From positions 11,947,668 to 12,011,667 of the forward strand of contig CM044523.1 in NCBI GenBank assembly GCA_024364805.1: DNA of 64,000 nt, written 5' to 3'. The first letter of the stretch is position 1, and every line of letters begins with the position of its first letter. Made by a program: the position numbers and the translations under genes. Source of the DNA: Euprymna scolopes. Its lineage: Eukaryota; Mollusca; Cephalopoda; Sepiida; Sepiolidae. Under the pieces are notes generated by a model. That model was not told the origin of the DNA. It saw only the letters and a program-made list of their open reading frames with translations, and did no database searches. Shown in pieces: positions 23,773 through 36,239 of the stretch.

Positions 23773-25576
23773 AACATCCCTTAGACAACACCACCTTAAA
23801 TCACCCTTACTATATTCCCAATACAACCACCCACCAAAACTACCATGACATACACTCAACCAAACCCCCTCAGCCAACTCCCCCACACCCCACACTACCT
23901 TACCACCTCCCCTTAAGAATCTCCCTAAATCCAACAAAATAACACATACCCCCAATCACCACCAACTCTAAACACCACATAACCTCATCCCATCCAATAA
24001 CCCGCATCAATTCCCTCCCCAGCCAGCCCCCCGCCCAACCCCAACACACCCTACATGCAACCTCCACGACTTAACACGGAAATTGTTTACATATGACTAT
24101 GTGGATTTACACCAGCACAGGTAAGTGCACATGGGAATGTACAACCAACCGATGCCTCGTGCATAGACGCACACCTTAGAGTATAACACCCCAATATAGC
24201 CTACCGCCAAAACCGATCGATAACACCATATAAAAAATAAAAAAATAAAAAAACAGAACAATAACTACAGCACTCAATCCCCATATAAACCACCCCAAAC
24301 TTCTCCCCAAAAACCTAAAAACATGGCTAGCTAGAACAACTATGCCGGTACGCAGGCGTTTATTAATGCGTATGTAAAGTATATGTGGAAGACACCCGCA
24401 CCCATATTTACGGCATGACACGATATATACCCGTATGTATATGCGTGCGCACATATCTGCGCTTGATGGAGCGTGGGTACGTATCTTTGCAGATGTATAT
24501 AACGAGAGCATATGTGCGTGCGTATGTGTATGTGCGTATGCATGCTTATCTCTGTACATGCATGCGTGTGGGAGCGTGTGGGAGCGTGAAGGAGCGTGCA
24601 TCTGTGGGTTATATTTTTATGCGGAGGAGTATGCCGGCGCGCCACATCTAACCCCTCCAAAAAACACTAATAAAAAAGAAAACACTATGTACATCTAACC
24701 AAAAAAAAAATCCCCACTAATGAAAACGAAAACATTATGTACAGAACCCTGGCAATGAGCTTATGCTCATATCTATGTATAACCAGATCTACATCGAACG
24801 AAAGTATTGCGCCTATGTACCCACAAATGAACATAGATTTAAATCTATCCAGGCGAATATGTCTATACCAATAACTGTCTGTATAACTGGGTGTGTATGT
24901 GTGTGTATGAACGCGCGTGTACATCCACGTGGGCGACCGTGTATACACGGGGTACCAGTGTGTGTGTGCACGTTCCTGCGTATGCGTGTGTGGATGTGAG
25001 AGTATAGATGCCCACATGATGTGAGAGAGCGTGCAGCTGTGTATATATGTCGATGTATGTGCTCACGAGTATTGGTATCTGCATACGCGCACGTATGCGT
25101 GGGGTGCTAGTATGCCCCATTCAACATGCGCATAGAATCCCGTATAATCCCCTCCTTCAGGACGGGGGCGTCGATGTATGTATGTATCTGTGTATGTGCG
25201 CATCCATGCCTACGCGCGTGCACCCAATCTTAGCACCTTAAAGAAAATTTGACGAAAGCGAGAACAACGCAGGTGTTTATGCATGCAGGCGCACATATGC
25301 ACATATATTTGCAATATGGGCGGACATTTATGTGTACCCGTGATCGTTTCTTTGAAGCATATATGTATTTACGTGCGCATGTGTGTACCCGTGGCTGCGA
25401 CCGCTAGCTGACCCTCTCCAAACAATTAACAACTAAATAAAAAATAAAAATAAATAAACCGAATTATAGCACCCCCGCCTCCAAACATAAGAGAACACCC
25501 AACAGCTCAAGACATACTTGCCAAGAAATCACCTCACCAACAGGACTTTAACACTAAGACTCGAATTTTAAAGTAA
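23773..25576. other. PLE 3' noncoding region: CA-rich then GT-rich
   Basis: No gene. 23773-24110 is rich in C and A. 24340-25400 is rich in alternating purine-pyrimidine GTGTATGTGTGCGTATG-type sequence, giving long spurious frames on both strands. A ~40-bp unit around AAAACACTATGTACA occurs twice (24660-24740). The strong strand bias contrasts with the surrounding AT-rich DNA. Confidence 0.6.
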
Positions 25577-25807
25577 CCCCCTCCTCCCACCCCCACACAT
25601 TCCCCTTCCCCTCATGTATCCCTATGCCCTCGGCCACACCAAAAATGAACTTCCCAGACCCTCCCCCACAAGCTCCTTAAACCCCAAAACTAAAACATTA
25701 TCGACCTACCAAACGCCCCCACCTTCCCTTCTTTTTCCCTTCCTCTCTTCCTCTTCCGCCCTCCTCGCAAACCCCTCTGACTTCATTCACTCTTCCACTC
25801 TTTCATT
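25577..25807 (-). repeat. right inverted repeat of the PLE
   Basis: Pyrimidine-rich on the plus strand. It is the reverse complement of 21428-21655 with a few substitutions and small gaps. Confidence 0.9.
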
Positions 25808-25900
25808 TTATTGTAGTGTACGTCCCTTCACAAAGAGCAAACCTCACTTCACCGAAATGTTCTCTTCGACATATGTTGCAGCCGTTTTCCAAACTTAAAA

Positions 25901-28900
25901 TGTGTATGCTAATATTACTTTCACAATCTAATGTAAACTAAACACATATGCATTACAAAACGGGAAACTCTATGGAGGTGATACCTGATGTATTCATTAT
26001 ATCTGACAAATTCTTACGGTATTGTAATGTAAAGTATCGCGTACGGTATTACTGGAATTAATATAAGGCAGAAACAACGTTCTCTTTTGCAAAAATAGAG
26101 ACACTTCTACTCGCCACATTTCTCCTTACTACAAAATATTTATTACTAAGGGGCTTCTAGAAATATGTAGCTGAATACATAGAAAAAATAAACTTCAGAT
26201 TCTTCTTAACACTCAGCAATGTACTTGACTGAAACAAGGGGATTTTCTATTTCACAACTCACTCGATTCTTAGCCGGAGAAGGCGTTGTATTTTCTTTCT
26301 TCTCGTCCTTTATGTTTTTTCTACTACTACTACTACTACTACTTCTACTACTACTACTTCGCAAATGACGTGTATTTTTCTTTTTGTCTTCTTTGTTTCG
26401 AATTGGCAACATATCAACTTGAACGAGATAATGATTCTGCCGCATAAAAAAAACACCTCTTTATTCTGCATCTCGAACCCGGACAGCGCTTACTTTTTTA
26501 GTTAGTTTCTTCTGTTTGTGTTATGTTTTTATCTTTATTTTTTATATTCATCGTCGTTTTTTTTATGTATAGACGGGTTCACTGTTCAAGTGACAGTTCA
26601 CTTCTGAAGAAGTCACAAGTCAGCCGCAGGCGCTTTTTGCCGTAAGTCTCAACCAGGTTATTACAGAAATGTAGCTGTATATTACGAATTGCTTTCATCT
26701 TCCTCTCTCCCATTATCACTTATCAAAAAGCAGTTACATGGTCCTAGCTAAATCCAAAGTAATTAGTTAACGTGAGTAAGATCGATATTTAATTTGTAAT
26801 GTAGTAGTAACATTGTAACTTTCTTCAACGGCGTCGTTACCTTGACACACTCGGACTCAACACGTTGTGCGTGTAACAGTTACAATGCAACAAACAAAAG
26901 GCAGAAATTCGACTCATTGTCTTATTTTTAGCAAAAGTACTTCGTGATTAGTGGTGTCCAACAACACATTGCGTATTGTTTTAAACGCCTCTTAGTTTTT
27001 CCCGTCTGATATGTAATTTACAAAGCACAACCTAGCTGTCTCGATACGATTTAACGGTCTCTCGCCGCAACACGCCACACGTTTATCTTACCCTGGCATG
27101 AAGATTATTTTTCCCCTCTTTTTATGTGTTCCCCTCGCTTGCTGTCCATGTGGGTCCGTTCTTATGCTTCTCTTTTCTTTCGCTGTGATGTCACTTCGCG
27201 CACTGGTTGATTATTTTCCCATGTGTCATGCGGTTGCTAGTACAAGAACTAGTTACGAATCAGCAGAATTTTACGGTTTAATTAACATAGAATAGTTCTC
27301 GATGTTCGAGATTACACGACTTTATTTTAAAGTGTTTTACCCGCAGCTACCACGAATACATTTTCATAAACTTTTTTGTAGATATGCGAAAATACACACT
27401 ATTGGTTATTTTTATATTAAACAGAATAATTGGGTTCGTTTTTAAGTTACAAATACATACCGTGTGTATGGGTTAGCTTTATGGTTTCCCTTTCATACGT
27501 GGTTATTGTTCATAATGATTTTTATAACATTATCATATATACATGAGATAATTCATCGGAAATCATTGATGAAATAGAAATCCTGTTTATTAAGATGAAC
27601 CACTTTAGCTTATTATTAGACAGATATACATCGTTTAAGTTCAATTCGATGTAACCAGGCGAATAAAATGGAAGATGTTTAATGTAATTGTGCTATTGGT
27701 CAAACGAGTGTTATTTTTTCAATAAAAAATAACCTCATATCCGCAGAGGAAGTATCGAATTGATAAATGGGTTATTTGGTCCGCGCAGTTATCGGCGCTT
27801 CTGGCTTTTCAATCGAATCTGTCACACAACATATTTTCTTCACCGATAAAATGGCATTAGTTTCCAATTAAATAAACTCTAATTCTATATCTCTATAAAA
27901 TTAGGTGTATGTTCATTTTATATATTTGTACGTTCAGTATTCACTGCCAATCATAGTAGCTGATTATTATGAACTTTAAACAAAAGCTGCTATAGCCCAG
28001 TATAGCTTATGTTAGTACATGTAGTTTATATTCGTTTTAATAAAATAGGGCACCATGGTAGAACTATTTTGTAAAATTGCATACCTCTTCAGATTTAGAG
28101 TAACTTAACAATACTTACCAAATATCTATTAACAAATATTTCCAGCATTTCGGGTTTTTTTTAGAATAAAGTATTGTAATTTCAGGGGGAAAAATATGGA
28201 CAACTTTGTTATGTAAACATGTGAACATATTAAATTTGCGTTTAATTAGACCACGGTCATGCCAACATAAATTAATTGATAGACACCCAATCACATCTAA
28301 TGTCTATTTTAATTTTCAAGCGTTTTTTTTTTCAAAAAAAGGTTTAAAATAAAAATTATTTAATAAAATTTAAGAAAAATGAGAAAATAGTATTAACATA
28401 AAAGGTGTTTTTTTATATCCTGATTAATACATTTGAAGGATGACAACTTTTAGAAGACTTGTTTGTTTTTATTATGGTTCTTGGTACATGATTGGGTGTT
28501 CTTACACGTGAAATATTATCTACATTTACAAATTTTACAAATCGTTTACATTAAAATGAACAATCAATGAAATCACTTTTCCGAAGGTTAACATGGCAAT
28601 CGTTTAAAAATGTAATTTTGAAATTAACAGAGCAAACCAAGACTATTCTTTTTACTATGCTAACACCGCAAAACCCAGAGGTCACTTACGAAAATAGTTA
28701 ATGATGCTGATGTAATTGAAAACTTAAAGATGGAAAACTATTGTATATAAGTATTCTCCATAAAGCTTTTTAACCAATATCTGTATACATTGGACTTCAA
28801 AACAAAAAGGTTCAATCGCAGGTAAGCAGTTCAGCTGTAACGTGGTTTACATATGGTACGTTGTTGCACAATATTTATTCATTAAACATTCTCCTAACAT

Positions 28901-29620
28901 TGGAAATATGTAGGAAGGTGGAAAATGGAGTGGCAAAACAGCTCTGTGCTGTGTATTCTAGAAGGAGTAACCAATAATAAAGCTCATTCGAGCATGTTTT
29001 TATGTTTATAATCAATATTTACAGAGAAACAAAATAAATCTATTATAGTAGAACCACGAGATACGGCATTATTTTGTTCTAGTTTTGGGATCGTAAAGAG
29101 AAATTGCCGTATGGAACTCCCTAAGGAAAATTTTATATAGGTCATATTAAAAATTAGTAATAACATACAGTATATAATACACATGTGGATAATCAAATAT
29201 CCTTATAAATAACACCGTTTAGGTGGGGCAAATACCGTAAGCAAGGGCCGGAAAAACATCGTATTCCACATCGTAACCTCAAAAACCGTATCCCACTGGC
29301 ATCTTATCCCGGGGTTCTACAGTATATGAATTATATCACTGTCTTTAAATTTTTTTAAACTTCTTATATGAAACTATAACCTACATGTTTCAATAGTATT
29401 TCTGGTTGTATCTCATTTTTATATACCTACATTATCGCATCTGACTCCAGGTAATATTATGGAGAAATATACTTATTTCCAGAAACGCTATGAACGGATT
29501 GGGCATTAAATTTAAATTTCAGATCTTGATTGAATGTCAGAAAGAAAAGAGGTGATTTGGGCAGAGGCAACTAACCTAGTATTTAACGTACGGCACACTT
29601 ATTTTATACTTTTTTATACT
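25901..29620. other. no gene recognised; short (CTA)n run
   Basis: A (CTA)n microsatellite lies at 26321-26358, inside a minus-strand frame that reads poly-Ser and is therefore suspect. 26460-27260 is slightly less AT-rich with no recognisable coding motif. The rest is AT-rich and featureless. Confidence 0.4.
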
Positions 29621-29624
29621 TTAA

Positions 29625-30200
29625 AAGATACCCGCGCATTGCACGGAACTTTAACTGTGTGTTCGGTTACAGTAAAGTTCCAACCTTAAACGTTACCGTG
29701 ATCTGGAAACATAGGGGTACACAATTTCTAGATCGAAGACTATCATCGTGTCAAGTTTGGTTATAATCGCTCCACTGGTGTGGGGTGTAGAAGAGTATAT
29801 ATGATAGGGATTCGATCTTTGACCTTAATCTTGGAAAACAGTGTTCACTATCCCTAAGTGGAGGATTATCATCATGCCAGTTTTGATCATGATCAGTCCC
29901 GTTTCGTGTGCTATAAGATACAATGTATACATACGCTATAACCTTTACATTTGACATTAACCTTGTCAAATATGTGCACGATTCCTTGGTGGGGCTCATC
30001 ATCATGGTATGTGTGGTCATAATTGGTCCAGTGATGTGTGCTGTAGTATAGTATATATGCATACCCTATAACTTTGCCATTTGCCCTTAACCTTGAAAAA
30101 TGGTGTGCACTATACTCAGGTGGAGGACTATCATCATGACATCTGTGGTCATGATTACCTAGTTGTTTGGCCTGTAGGAAAGTTGCACACACCCGCGCAC
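29625..30200 (-). mobile_element. Helitron-like element with internal minisatellite
   Basis: Near 29625-29650 the minus strand reads GTTCCGTGCAATGCGCGGGT, the hairpin-type 3' end seen in other Helitron-like copies here (compare CCGAGCAACGCCGGGTAG at 57.9 kb). The body, 29730-30180, is 3-4 diverged tandem units of about 132 bp, each with a GAGGATTATCATCATG-like and a TGTGCTATAG-like word. Minus-strand frames across it are by-products of the repeat. The CTRR end is not intact. Confidence 0.5.
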
Positions 30201-30215
30201 AGACACATACGCTAC

Positions 30216-30367
<152 letters not shown>

Positions 30368-30669
30368 CGGGGTGCGTTTCGCGATGGAAATTATATTTAC
30401 GATTAAATTATAACAGACGAACGGACAAGCAGAGCCTCATTAAAATTATATTGTCGTCTCTCAGATAAACACTTCTTTAAAACAATCTTGATAGATTTGT
30501 CCACTCTTTGTATTATATTTATTTAGCATTTTTGTAATTCCTCTTCTATATTCGATTCATTACTCCTGTATTAATAACAGTAAGCATTTCCTAATATGCG
30601 CAATTATTGTTTTAAAGCAATGACGGCAGGCTTATACTTAATAAACAAAAAGAAACAAAAATAAACACG

Positions 30670-32855
30670 GATTTACTGAGAGACAGCCCAATTGGGAATG
30701 CGGATCATGTTGTGATAATAATTGAAATCACCCTAAACTCTAGAACGAAAACGGAAGAAACATTGCTCAAAACAACGAGATATTATAAAAAGGCTAACTA
30801 GGAAGCCATTAGTGATCTCATCAGAGACGCCCCATGGCGAAATATTTTTTCACTTCCTGCTGAACAGTGCGCAAATGAGACCACTGAGTTGTTCAAAACA
30901 GCAATTGAAGCACATGTTCCCACGAGGAAGTTTTATAGCAAGCCCCACTCTCCCTAATGGTTTACTTCGGCTTGTGAAGCTGCTATCGCGCAAATGCAGC
31001 ATGCGTACCGCAGAGTAACCGACATAAGTCCAGTTCAAACAGACAGAACTATATAGAAGCCCGAAATGACAGTAAGAAAGAAATAGTGGCAGCTAAGAGA
31101 GAATTTATTGAAACCACCAAAAAACGCATCGAAGCACAGAAATTAGGAACTCGTGACTTCTGGAAAATGTACCACAGTGTAATAAACAATGGGAAATGTA
31201 CAATTCCCCCACTATCCAACAATCATGAGGTTGTTTGCTCAGCAACCGAGAAGGCTAAAATGCTTACTAGTCGGTTTGCCTCCAACTCCACACTGGATCC
31301 TGCTGAACACCCCCTCCCTGACTTTCCTTTGCGGACAGACGCCACACTAGACGATCTAAAAATCACCTTTCTCAGTAGCATGCTATCATAAAAAATCTTT
31401 ACACTTCAAAAGCATGTGGACCTGATCTCATCCCGGCTGTGTTATTATAAAAAGTGCTCCGCCGAATAGCTCCGGTTCTCTGCAAACTTTACTACAAATG
31501 CCTTAATGAATCTTGCTTTCCTGCTTGCTGGAAAACTTCTTCTGTGGTACCAGTTTTCAAGAATTCTGGTGAAAAAACTGACCCAGCAAATTACCGCCCC
31601 ATTAGCCTCCTCCTACTTTTCGCCAAAATATTTGAGTCCATAATTAAGCAAGCTAGTCCATCACCTTACAGATGCTAAACTTCGAACCGACCAACAATAT
31701 ATCCTAACTGTAATCTCTGAACTCATGTACCATTCACTTATAAAGTAGGGGAAGGTAGAGCGGTAGCTCTAGATATATATAAGGTTTTTAAGAGGGTATG
31801 CCATGAAGGTCTTCTCAGTAAAATCTGATCATACGGTATCACTGGAAGAATACTTAACATAATTAAATCCTTCTTTGATAAGAGAAGAATCCAGATTGCC
31901 ATCGAGCGTTGTACATCTAAACAGTATGATATAAATGCGCGAGTGCCCCAGGAGTCTATCCTTGGGCCTCTATTATTCCTAATATTCATAAATGACCTCC
32001 CTGACAAACTTATCTGTGAGATGGGTGTACATGCTGATGACACCACGCTCTATAACAGAAACGACAAAACAAATGAACACATATCTAAGGAAATGGCAGA
32101 AATACTAAAGGACGACCTCGAATCTTTAGTGAAATGGAGACAAAAATGGATGGTCACCTTGAATACTGCCAAAACTAAACTTGTTTTCTTCAATAACTAA
32201 AAAGAAACATTCGCTACCTCCAATAGCAATGGCCAAAGCCTCTTTATCTGAGAGTGCATCTTTTAAATTCCTCGGCCTAACGTTCACAGAAAATATGAGT
32301 TGGAATCATTACATTGAGAGCATTGCTAGGACCGCTGCGAAAAAGGTAGGTTCTTTTTACCGTGCTAGAAAGCTACAGCACGACCGCAAGTATCCTGTAC
32401 TTCTATAAGGCACGATTCGTCCATGTATGGAGTATTGTTGTCATATTTGGCCTGGTGTATTTGCTACAAGTCTCTCAAATCTAGACAAGGTTCAAAAGAG
32501 AGTCGTCAATCTAATAGGTCCTGAACTGTCATTTAAGTTTCAGCCTCTGCCCCCTCGACAAAATGTAGCATCCCTCTGTCTGTTCTACAAGTACTTTAAC
32601 GGTTAATGCTCCGCCGAACTGCAAACACCTGTACCCCCTCAACGCAATTACCCCCCGACAAACTCGACCGGCAGCAAAATCCCACCCCTTCACTTGGAAT
32701 CCCTAGATGTAAGAGAGCTTTCTACCCCAGTAGTTTCTTCCACAGAACCGCTAACTTTGGAATTCCCTTCCGGATTCTGCTTCACCAACTGTACTGACAT
32801 GCAGAAGTTCAAGTGTAACGTGAATCAATATCTTGCTGCCGAATTCCCCACATAG
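30670..32855 (+). pseudogene. LINE ORF2 remnant: endonuclease end, reverse transcriptase, C-terminus
   Basis: Read in several frames, the order is PIGNADHVVI (the S-D-H motif of APE-type endonucleases, Ser replaced by Ala), KANWEAISDLI, a Lys/Arg-rich linker with DFWKMYHSVINNG, then reverse transcriptase motifs: CWKTSSVVPVFKNSGEKTDP, NYRPISL, VPQESILGPLLFLIFINDLPD (cut across codons 31950-32010, Glu for the usual Gly after PQ), HADDTTLY (active-site YADD with Tyr changed to His), KWRQKWMVTLNTAKTKLVFF and the same C-terminal domain as copy 1. Stops and frameshifts occur throughout (for example near 30800, 31390, 31680, 32200 and 32410). It is inactive. Confidence 0.85.
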
Positions 32856-32941
32856 TACCCATGTAGTTTATGTCCTTGATAGTATCCTCTACAGCAAAGT
32901 GGCAATATGCCTTGTTTGGGGTGAAAATGTAATTTTTAAAA
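30670..32941 (+). mobile_element. jockey/CR1-type LINE copy 2, decayed
   Basis: Starts in the end of the endonuclease domain and ends with the same 3' UTR as the 6-kb copy (GCCTTGTTTGGGGTGAAAAT), followed by a short A-rich tail. It covers the linker, the whole reverse transcriptase and the C-terminal domain, so it is the longest LINE copy in the window. Confidence 0.88.
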
Positions 32942-32944
32942 ATG

Positions 32945-33660
32945 GATGCTGCAGTGCCCCCATACAATCAGAAGTGGTCGTTTCTGAAGAACAGACACCG
33001 AATGCAAAAATCTAGGTATTCACAATTAAGTAAAAGTATTGGAATCTCAGTCACTAGTACATGTATTAACAACAGTATAAACCTCGATGAAACAGTTTTT
33101 ATTCGACACTTGTTAATCTCTCTCGAACGACTATGTTTATTAAAAGCTATCAGAAAAGCTAATCGTTACCCCGGATTAAATGCAAGTAAACACATGTTTT
33201 ACCCATTTAATGCATTATTGTAATCGAAATCGAACCTTTTGATTGCTTGTTCGACTCAGAGAACCCAACGCCGTGAACCGGTAAGAAGCTTCGCATATCT
33301 CCTTGCACTGACTTGGTCATACATGCACCGTTGTCTACACTGCACTGTAAACAACCTACTATTTATTTTATAACATATTTTTCATAGACCAGAAACAGGC
33401 TATATGGTGTTGTTGACCAACACGTGTTGTGACCACAGCTAATATGGAAGCAGTAATTACTGATACAGTTACTAGACTCAGCATTTCTTTCCCGTTGCGA
33501 TTAATCACCTTAAGAAGGCCAGAGAATGAGTTGGACGAAAGGTGGTGAAACAACAAAAATAACTATGAAGATGAGTATAACATTTCGCAAATAAATAAAT
33601 AAATGACATATCTTTCGAGCAATTTTTTGCGTGTATCTAAAATGTGTATATTTGATTAGA
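32945..33660. other. no gene recognised
   Basis: Unique-looking sequence between the LINE and the Ty3/gypsy fragment. Frames of up to 93 codons lack recognisable motifs. Confidence 0.35.
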
Positions 33661-33674
33661 TTTCGTCCCCATGC

Positions 33675-34040
33675 CGAATATTAAACACCCAGTTAACCTC
33701 ATCAGCAACTCGGAGGCACAAAACCCACAGGAAACCCTCAAGCTTTTGGAATACTAGGCAGACCTGTTCAATGGTTTAGGCAGATTTAAAGAAAAATGTT
33801 CATCTTCACATAGACGGGAATATACCATCCATCGCTCAGAGATAACGCAGAGTCCCCTTTCACGTAAGGAAGGGCATAGAAGAACTAATACGCAAAGATG
33901 AGGAACTGGAGTGATTGAAAAAGTACAGGGACCGACCTCGTGGGTATCCCCTACTGTGGTGGTACCTTTTCAGGACAAAACAAAATTAGGATTTGCATCA
34001 GTATGAGAGCAGCAAATAAAGCCATCAAAAGGGAACAATC
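33675..34040 (+). mobile_element. Ty3/gypsy fragment, start of the reverse transcriptase
   Basis: Recognisable segments FNGLGRFKEK, EKVQGPTSWVSPTVVVPF and ANKAIKREQ mark the region where Ty3/gypsy reverse transcriptases begin. No LTR was found on either side. It is a short, broken fossil, from a different lineage from the element at 4-8 kb. Confidence 0.7.
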
Positions 34041-35560
34041 ATTGTTTTTGTTTCGTCATTTATACAAGTTTCCCCGACACGATAATTGATATGAAAATAA
34101 AATTCATATTTGCTGATGAGGTTTGCATAATCGACTGACGAGTGATCTAGTCACTCCGAAATAATGGAATGCGATAGAATCCAACAACTAAGAAAATGAA
34201 ATGAAAAGGGTGACGTTTTATAGATTGCGGCAAATAAAAATAATTAAACTGATTTTCATAGCTTAACTCAGTATCTTAACTATATACAATAAGTATGATA
34301 TTGTTATCATTACAATATTTAAGACAAGTGATTTGTTTTTGATTAGGAAAATCCTTGCCAAAATAAGCAATAAGCCAGTTAGAGAATGTATGTTATCTGA
34401 GAGGTATTTGGAAAAATACGTACTCTGAAAAAGCAGTCAATAATGAAGTTTATTTCTAAGATATGGTAAAAATAGTGTGTATCTAATGAATATATTACAG
34501 GGATAATATTGGAGTTTCGTAATTATATTATTACTGAAGGTTGGCTAAACATATTTTACTTCAATATTAGTTGGAAGTGTATGGCAATCGTTCACAAATA
34601 AGCATCTTTAATTGATTCTGTGTAATTTTAGCTAACAACGCTGAATTGTATGTAAGACAATGCGTGCAATTCTCGTAGGATATTGCAAACTAGTTTATAT
34701 AACCCTTTTTACTTAAAATATAAAAAAACTGAAGTTCAGATTAAAAAGGTTTATTAAATTATTCATTCTCAACTTGAATCTAATTGAACGTGATTATGCC
34801 ACTTGTTGAACGCAACAATTGGTTTTCAATGATCGAAATTCTTTATAATAAAAAATCCAATTGCGATAGAAACTTGCAAATAATTGTGATAACTCAAGCA
34901 TTGTTCGAAAAATCATTGTATGGAATCAGCAATAACCAAGTTTATTAAATGGAATCAGATGATATAAAATTATTTTAAATGAAAACGTAAAAATTATAAT
35001 GGAAAATAGACGATGGCAAATGACGACCGATTATTTAATAAAAAGCACGAAATATTCATTTATTTGCGAGCAGACCAACAAAAGAAACCCCATTACTCAA
35101 ATTGTAATATTTTTTCCGAAAACCAAGCAAGAATTTTAATATTAAAACACTGGCGAATGAATAGTTCTCAAATAGCTTATTTAACCCTTCTGTTTATAGA
35201 TTAATGCTCTTTAATATTGCAGCATGACGATGCTGCCAATAGAAAACTCTCCCATGCAATTTCGATGATTAATGCAAATAATGATTAGTATATAATAACC
35301 ATTGGTATTTTTCGAGTTGCTGAAACACAAGGTTGAAAAATAAATCGACATATAGCACAAGAGCAAGAAGAGTGAGGAATCGCGAGAGAATTGAAGAATA
35401 AAAAACGGTTGCAATATAGAATTGTAATCAATAATAATCAACGCAGTATTCTTTCAAACAATTATGGAGAGCAGCCCTAAATAGTGCCGTCCTTAAAACG
35501 AGGCGACATGATATATTTGAAATAAAATAATCCCAATCATTGAGAAGAAACAATGCTAGA
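34041..35560. other. no gene recognised
   Basis: AT-rich sequence with short frames only. Confidence 0.4.
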
Positions 35561-35562
35561 CA

Positions 35563-36232
35563 ATTTTTAATTCCCCGGTCTAACGTTAACAAGAAACATG
35601 GGTTGAAACAATTACATTGAGAACATTGCCAGGACCGCTGCGAAGAAGGTAAGTTCTCTCTATCGTTCTAGAAAACTACTAACGCCGAAAGTATCCTGCG
35701 CCTCTATAAATCACAGTTCGCCCATGTATGGAATATCGTTGTCATATTTGAGCGGCTGTATCTGCTACTAGTCCCTCACTGTGAGACAAGGTTAAAAAAT
35801 GACTCGCCAACCTGATAGGTCCTGAACTGTAATCTAAGCTGCAGCCTCTGTTTCACAGACAAAATGTTGCCTGGGCTATGAGAATGTTAATAGTGAATGT
35901 TCTGACGAACTGCAAGCACTTGTGCTCCATCGACGTAAATTCCTCCGACAACCCCGACAAGCAGCTACATTCCATCCCTACACATTATATATCCCAAGAT
36001 ATTAGAGAGCTTTCTACTCCCATAGTTTTTCCCCCGGAACCGTAAACTTTCGAATTCCCTTCCGGATCCCAACTTCCCCAACTGTACTTACATGAAGTAG
36101 TTCAAGTGTAATGTGAACCGACATCATTCTCACACCCAACTTACTACATAGTACCCTGTAACTTATGTCCATGATAGTAGTCCTCTACACCAAAATGGCA
36201 ATGTGCCTTGTTTGGAGAGAAAATGTGATAAA
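35563..36232 (+). mobile_element. jockey/CR1-type LINE copy 3, 5'-truncated and decayed
   Basis: Aligns with the last ~670 bp of copies 1 and 2, from the GLTFT-NMGW segment through ATGGAATATCGTTGTCATAT to the shared 3' UTR (GGCAATGTGCCTTGTTTGGA). The frame is broken many times. It is shorter and more diverged than copy 1. Confidence 0.82.
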
Positions 36233-36239
36233 AAAGAAG

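Larger units (their letters stand above)
21340..25900 (+). mobile_element. Penelope-like retroelement with inverted terminal repeats, decayed
   Basis: The element consists of a left repeat (21428-21655), a coding region (21721-23772), a long noncoding 3' part with a CA-rich and then a GT-rich segment, and a right repeat (25577-25807) that is the reverse complement of the left at roughly 90% by eye. PLEs are known to carry LTR-like repeats in direct or inverted orientation, unlike LTR elements. Just outside the left repeat is a GTTTCGGCTACACGGCCGT motif (21352-21370), common at PLE ends in invertebrates; its right-hand equivalent is less clear. The outer limits given are estimates. Confidence 0.75.

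Noticed and set aside
24176-25241. long overlapping frames on both strands rich in His, Thr, Cys and Val
   Set aside because: They come from alternating purine-pyrimidine sequence in the PLE noncoding region, with no conserved motif.
26206-26445. 79-codon Ser/Lys-rich frame
   Set aside because: The Ser run is the (CTA)n microsatellite; remaining residues have no motif.
27098-27295. 65-codon frame with a hydrophobic, signal-peptide-like start
   Set aside because: No recognisable mature region, no supporting neighbours, and length within chance expectation.
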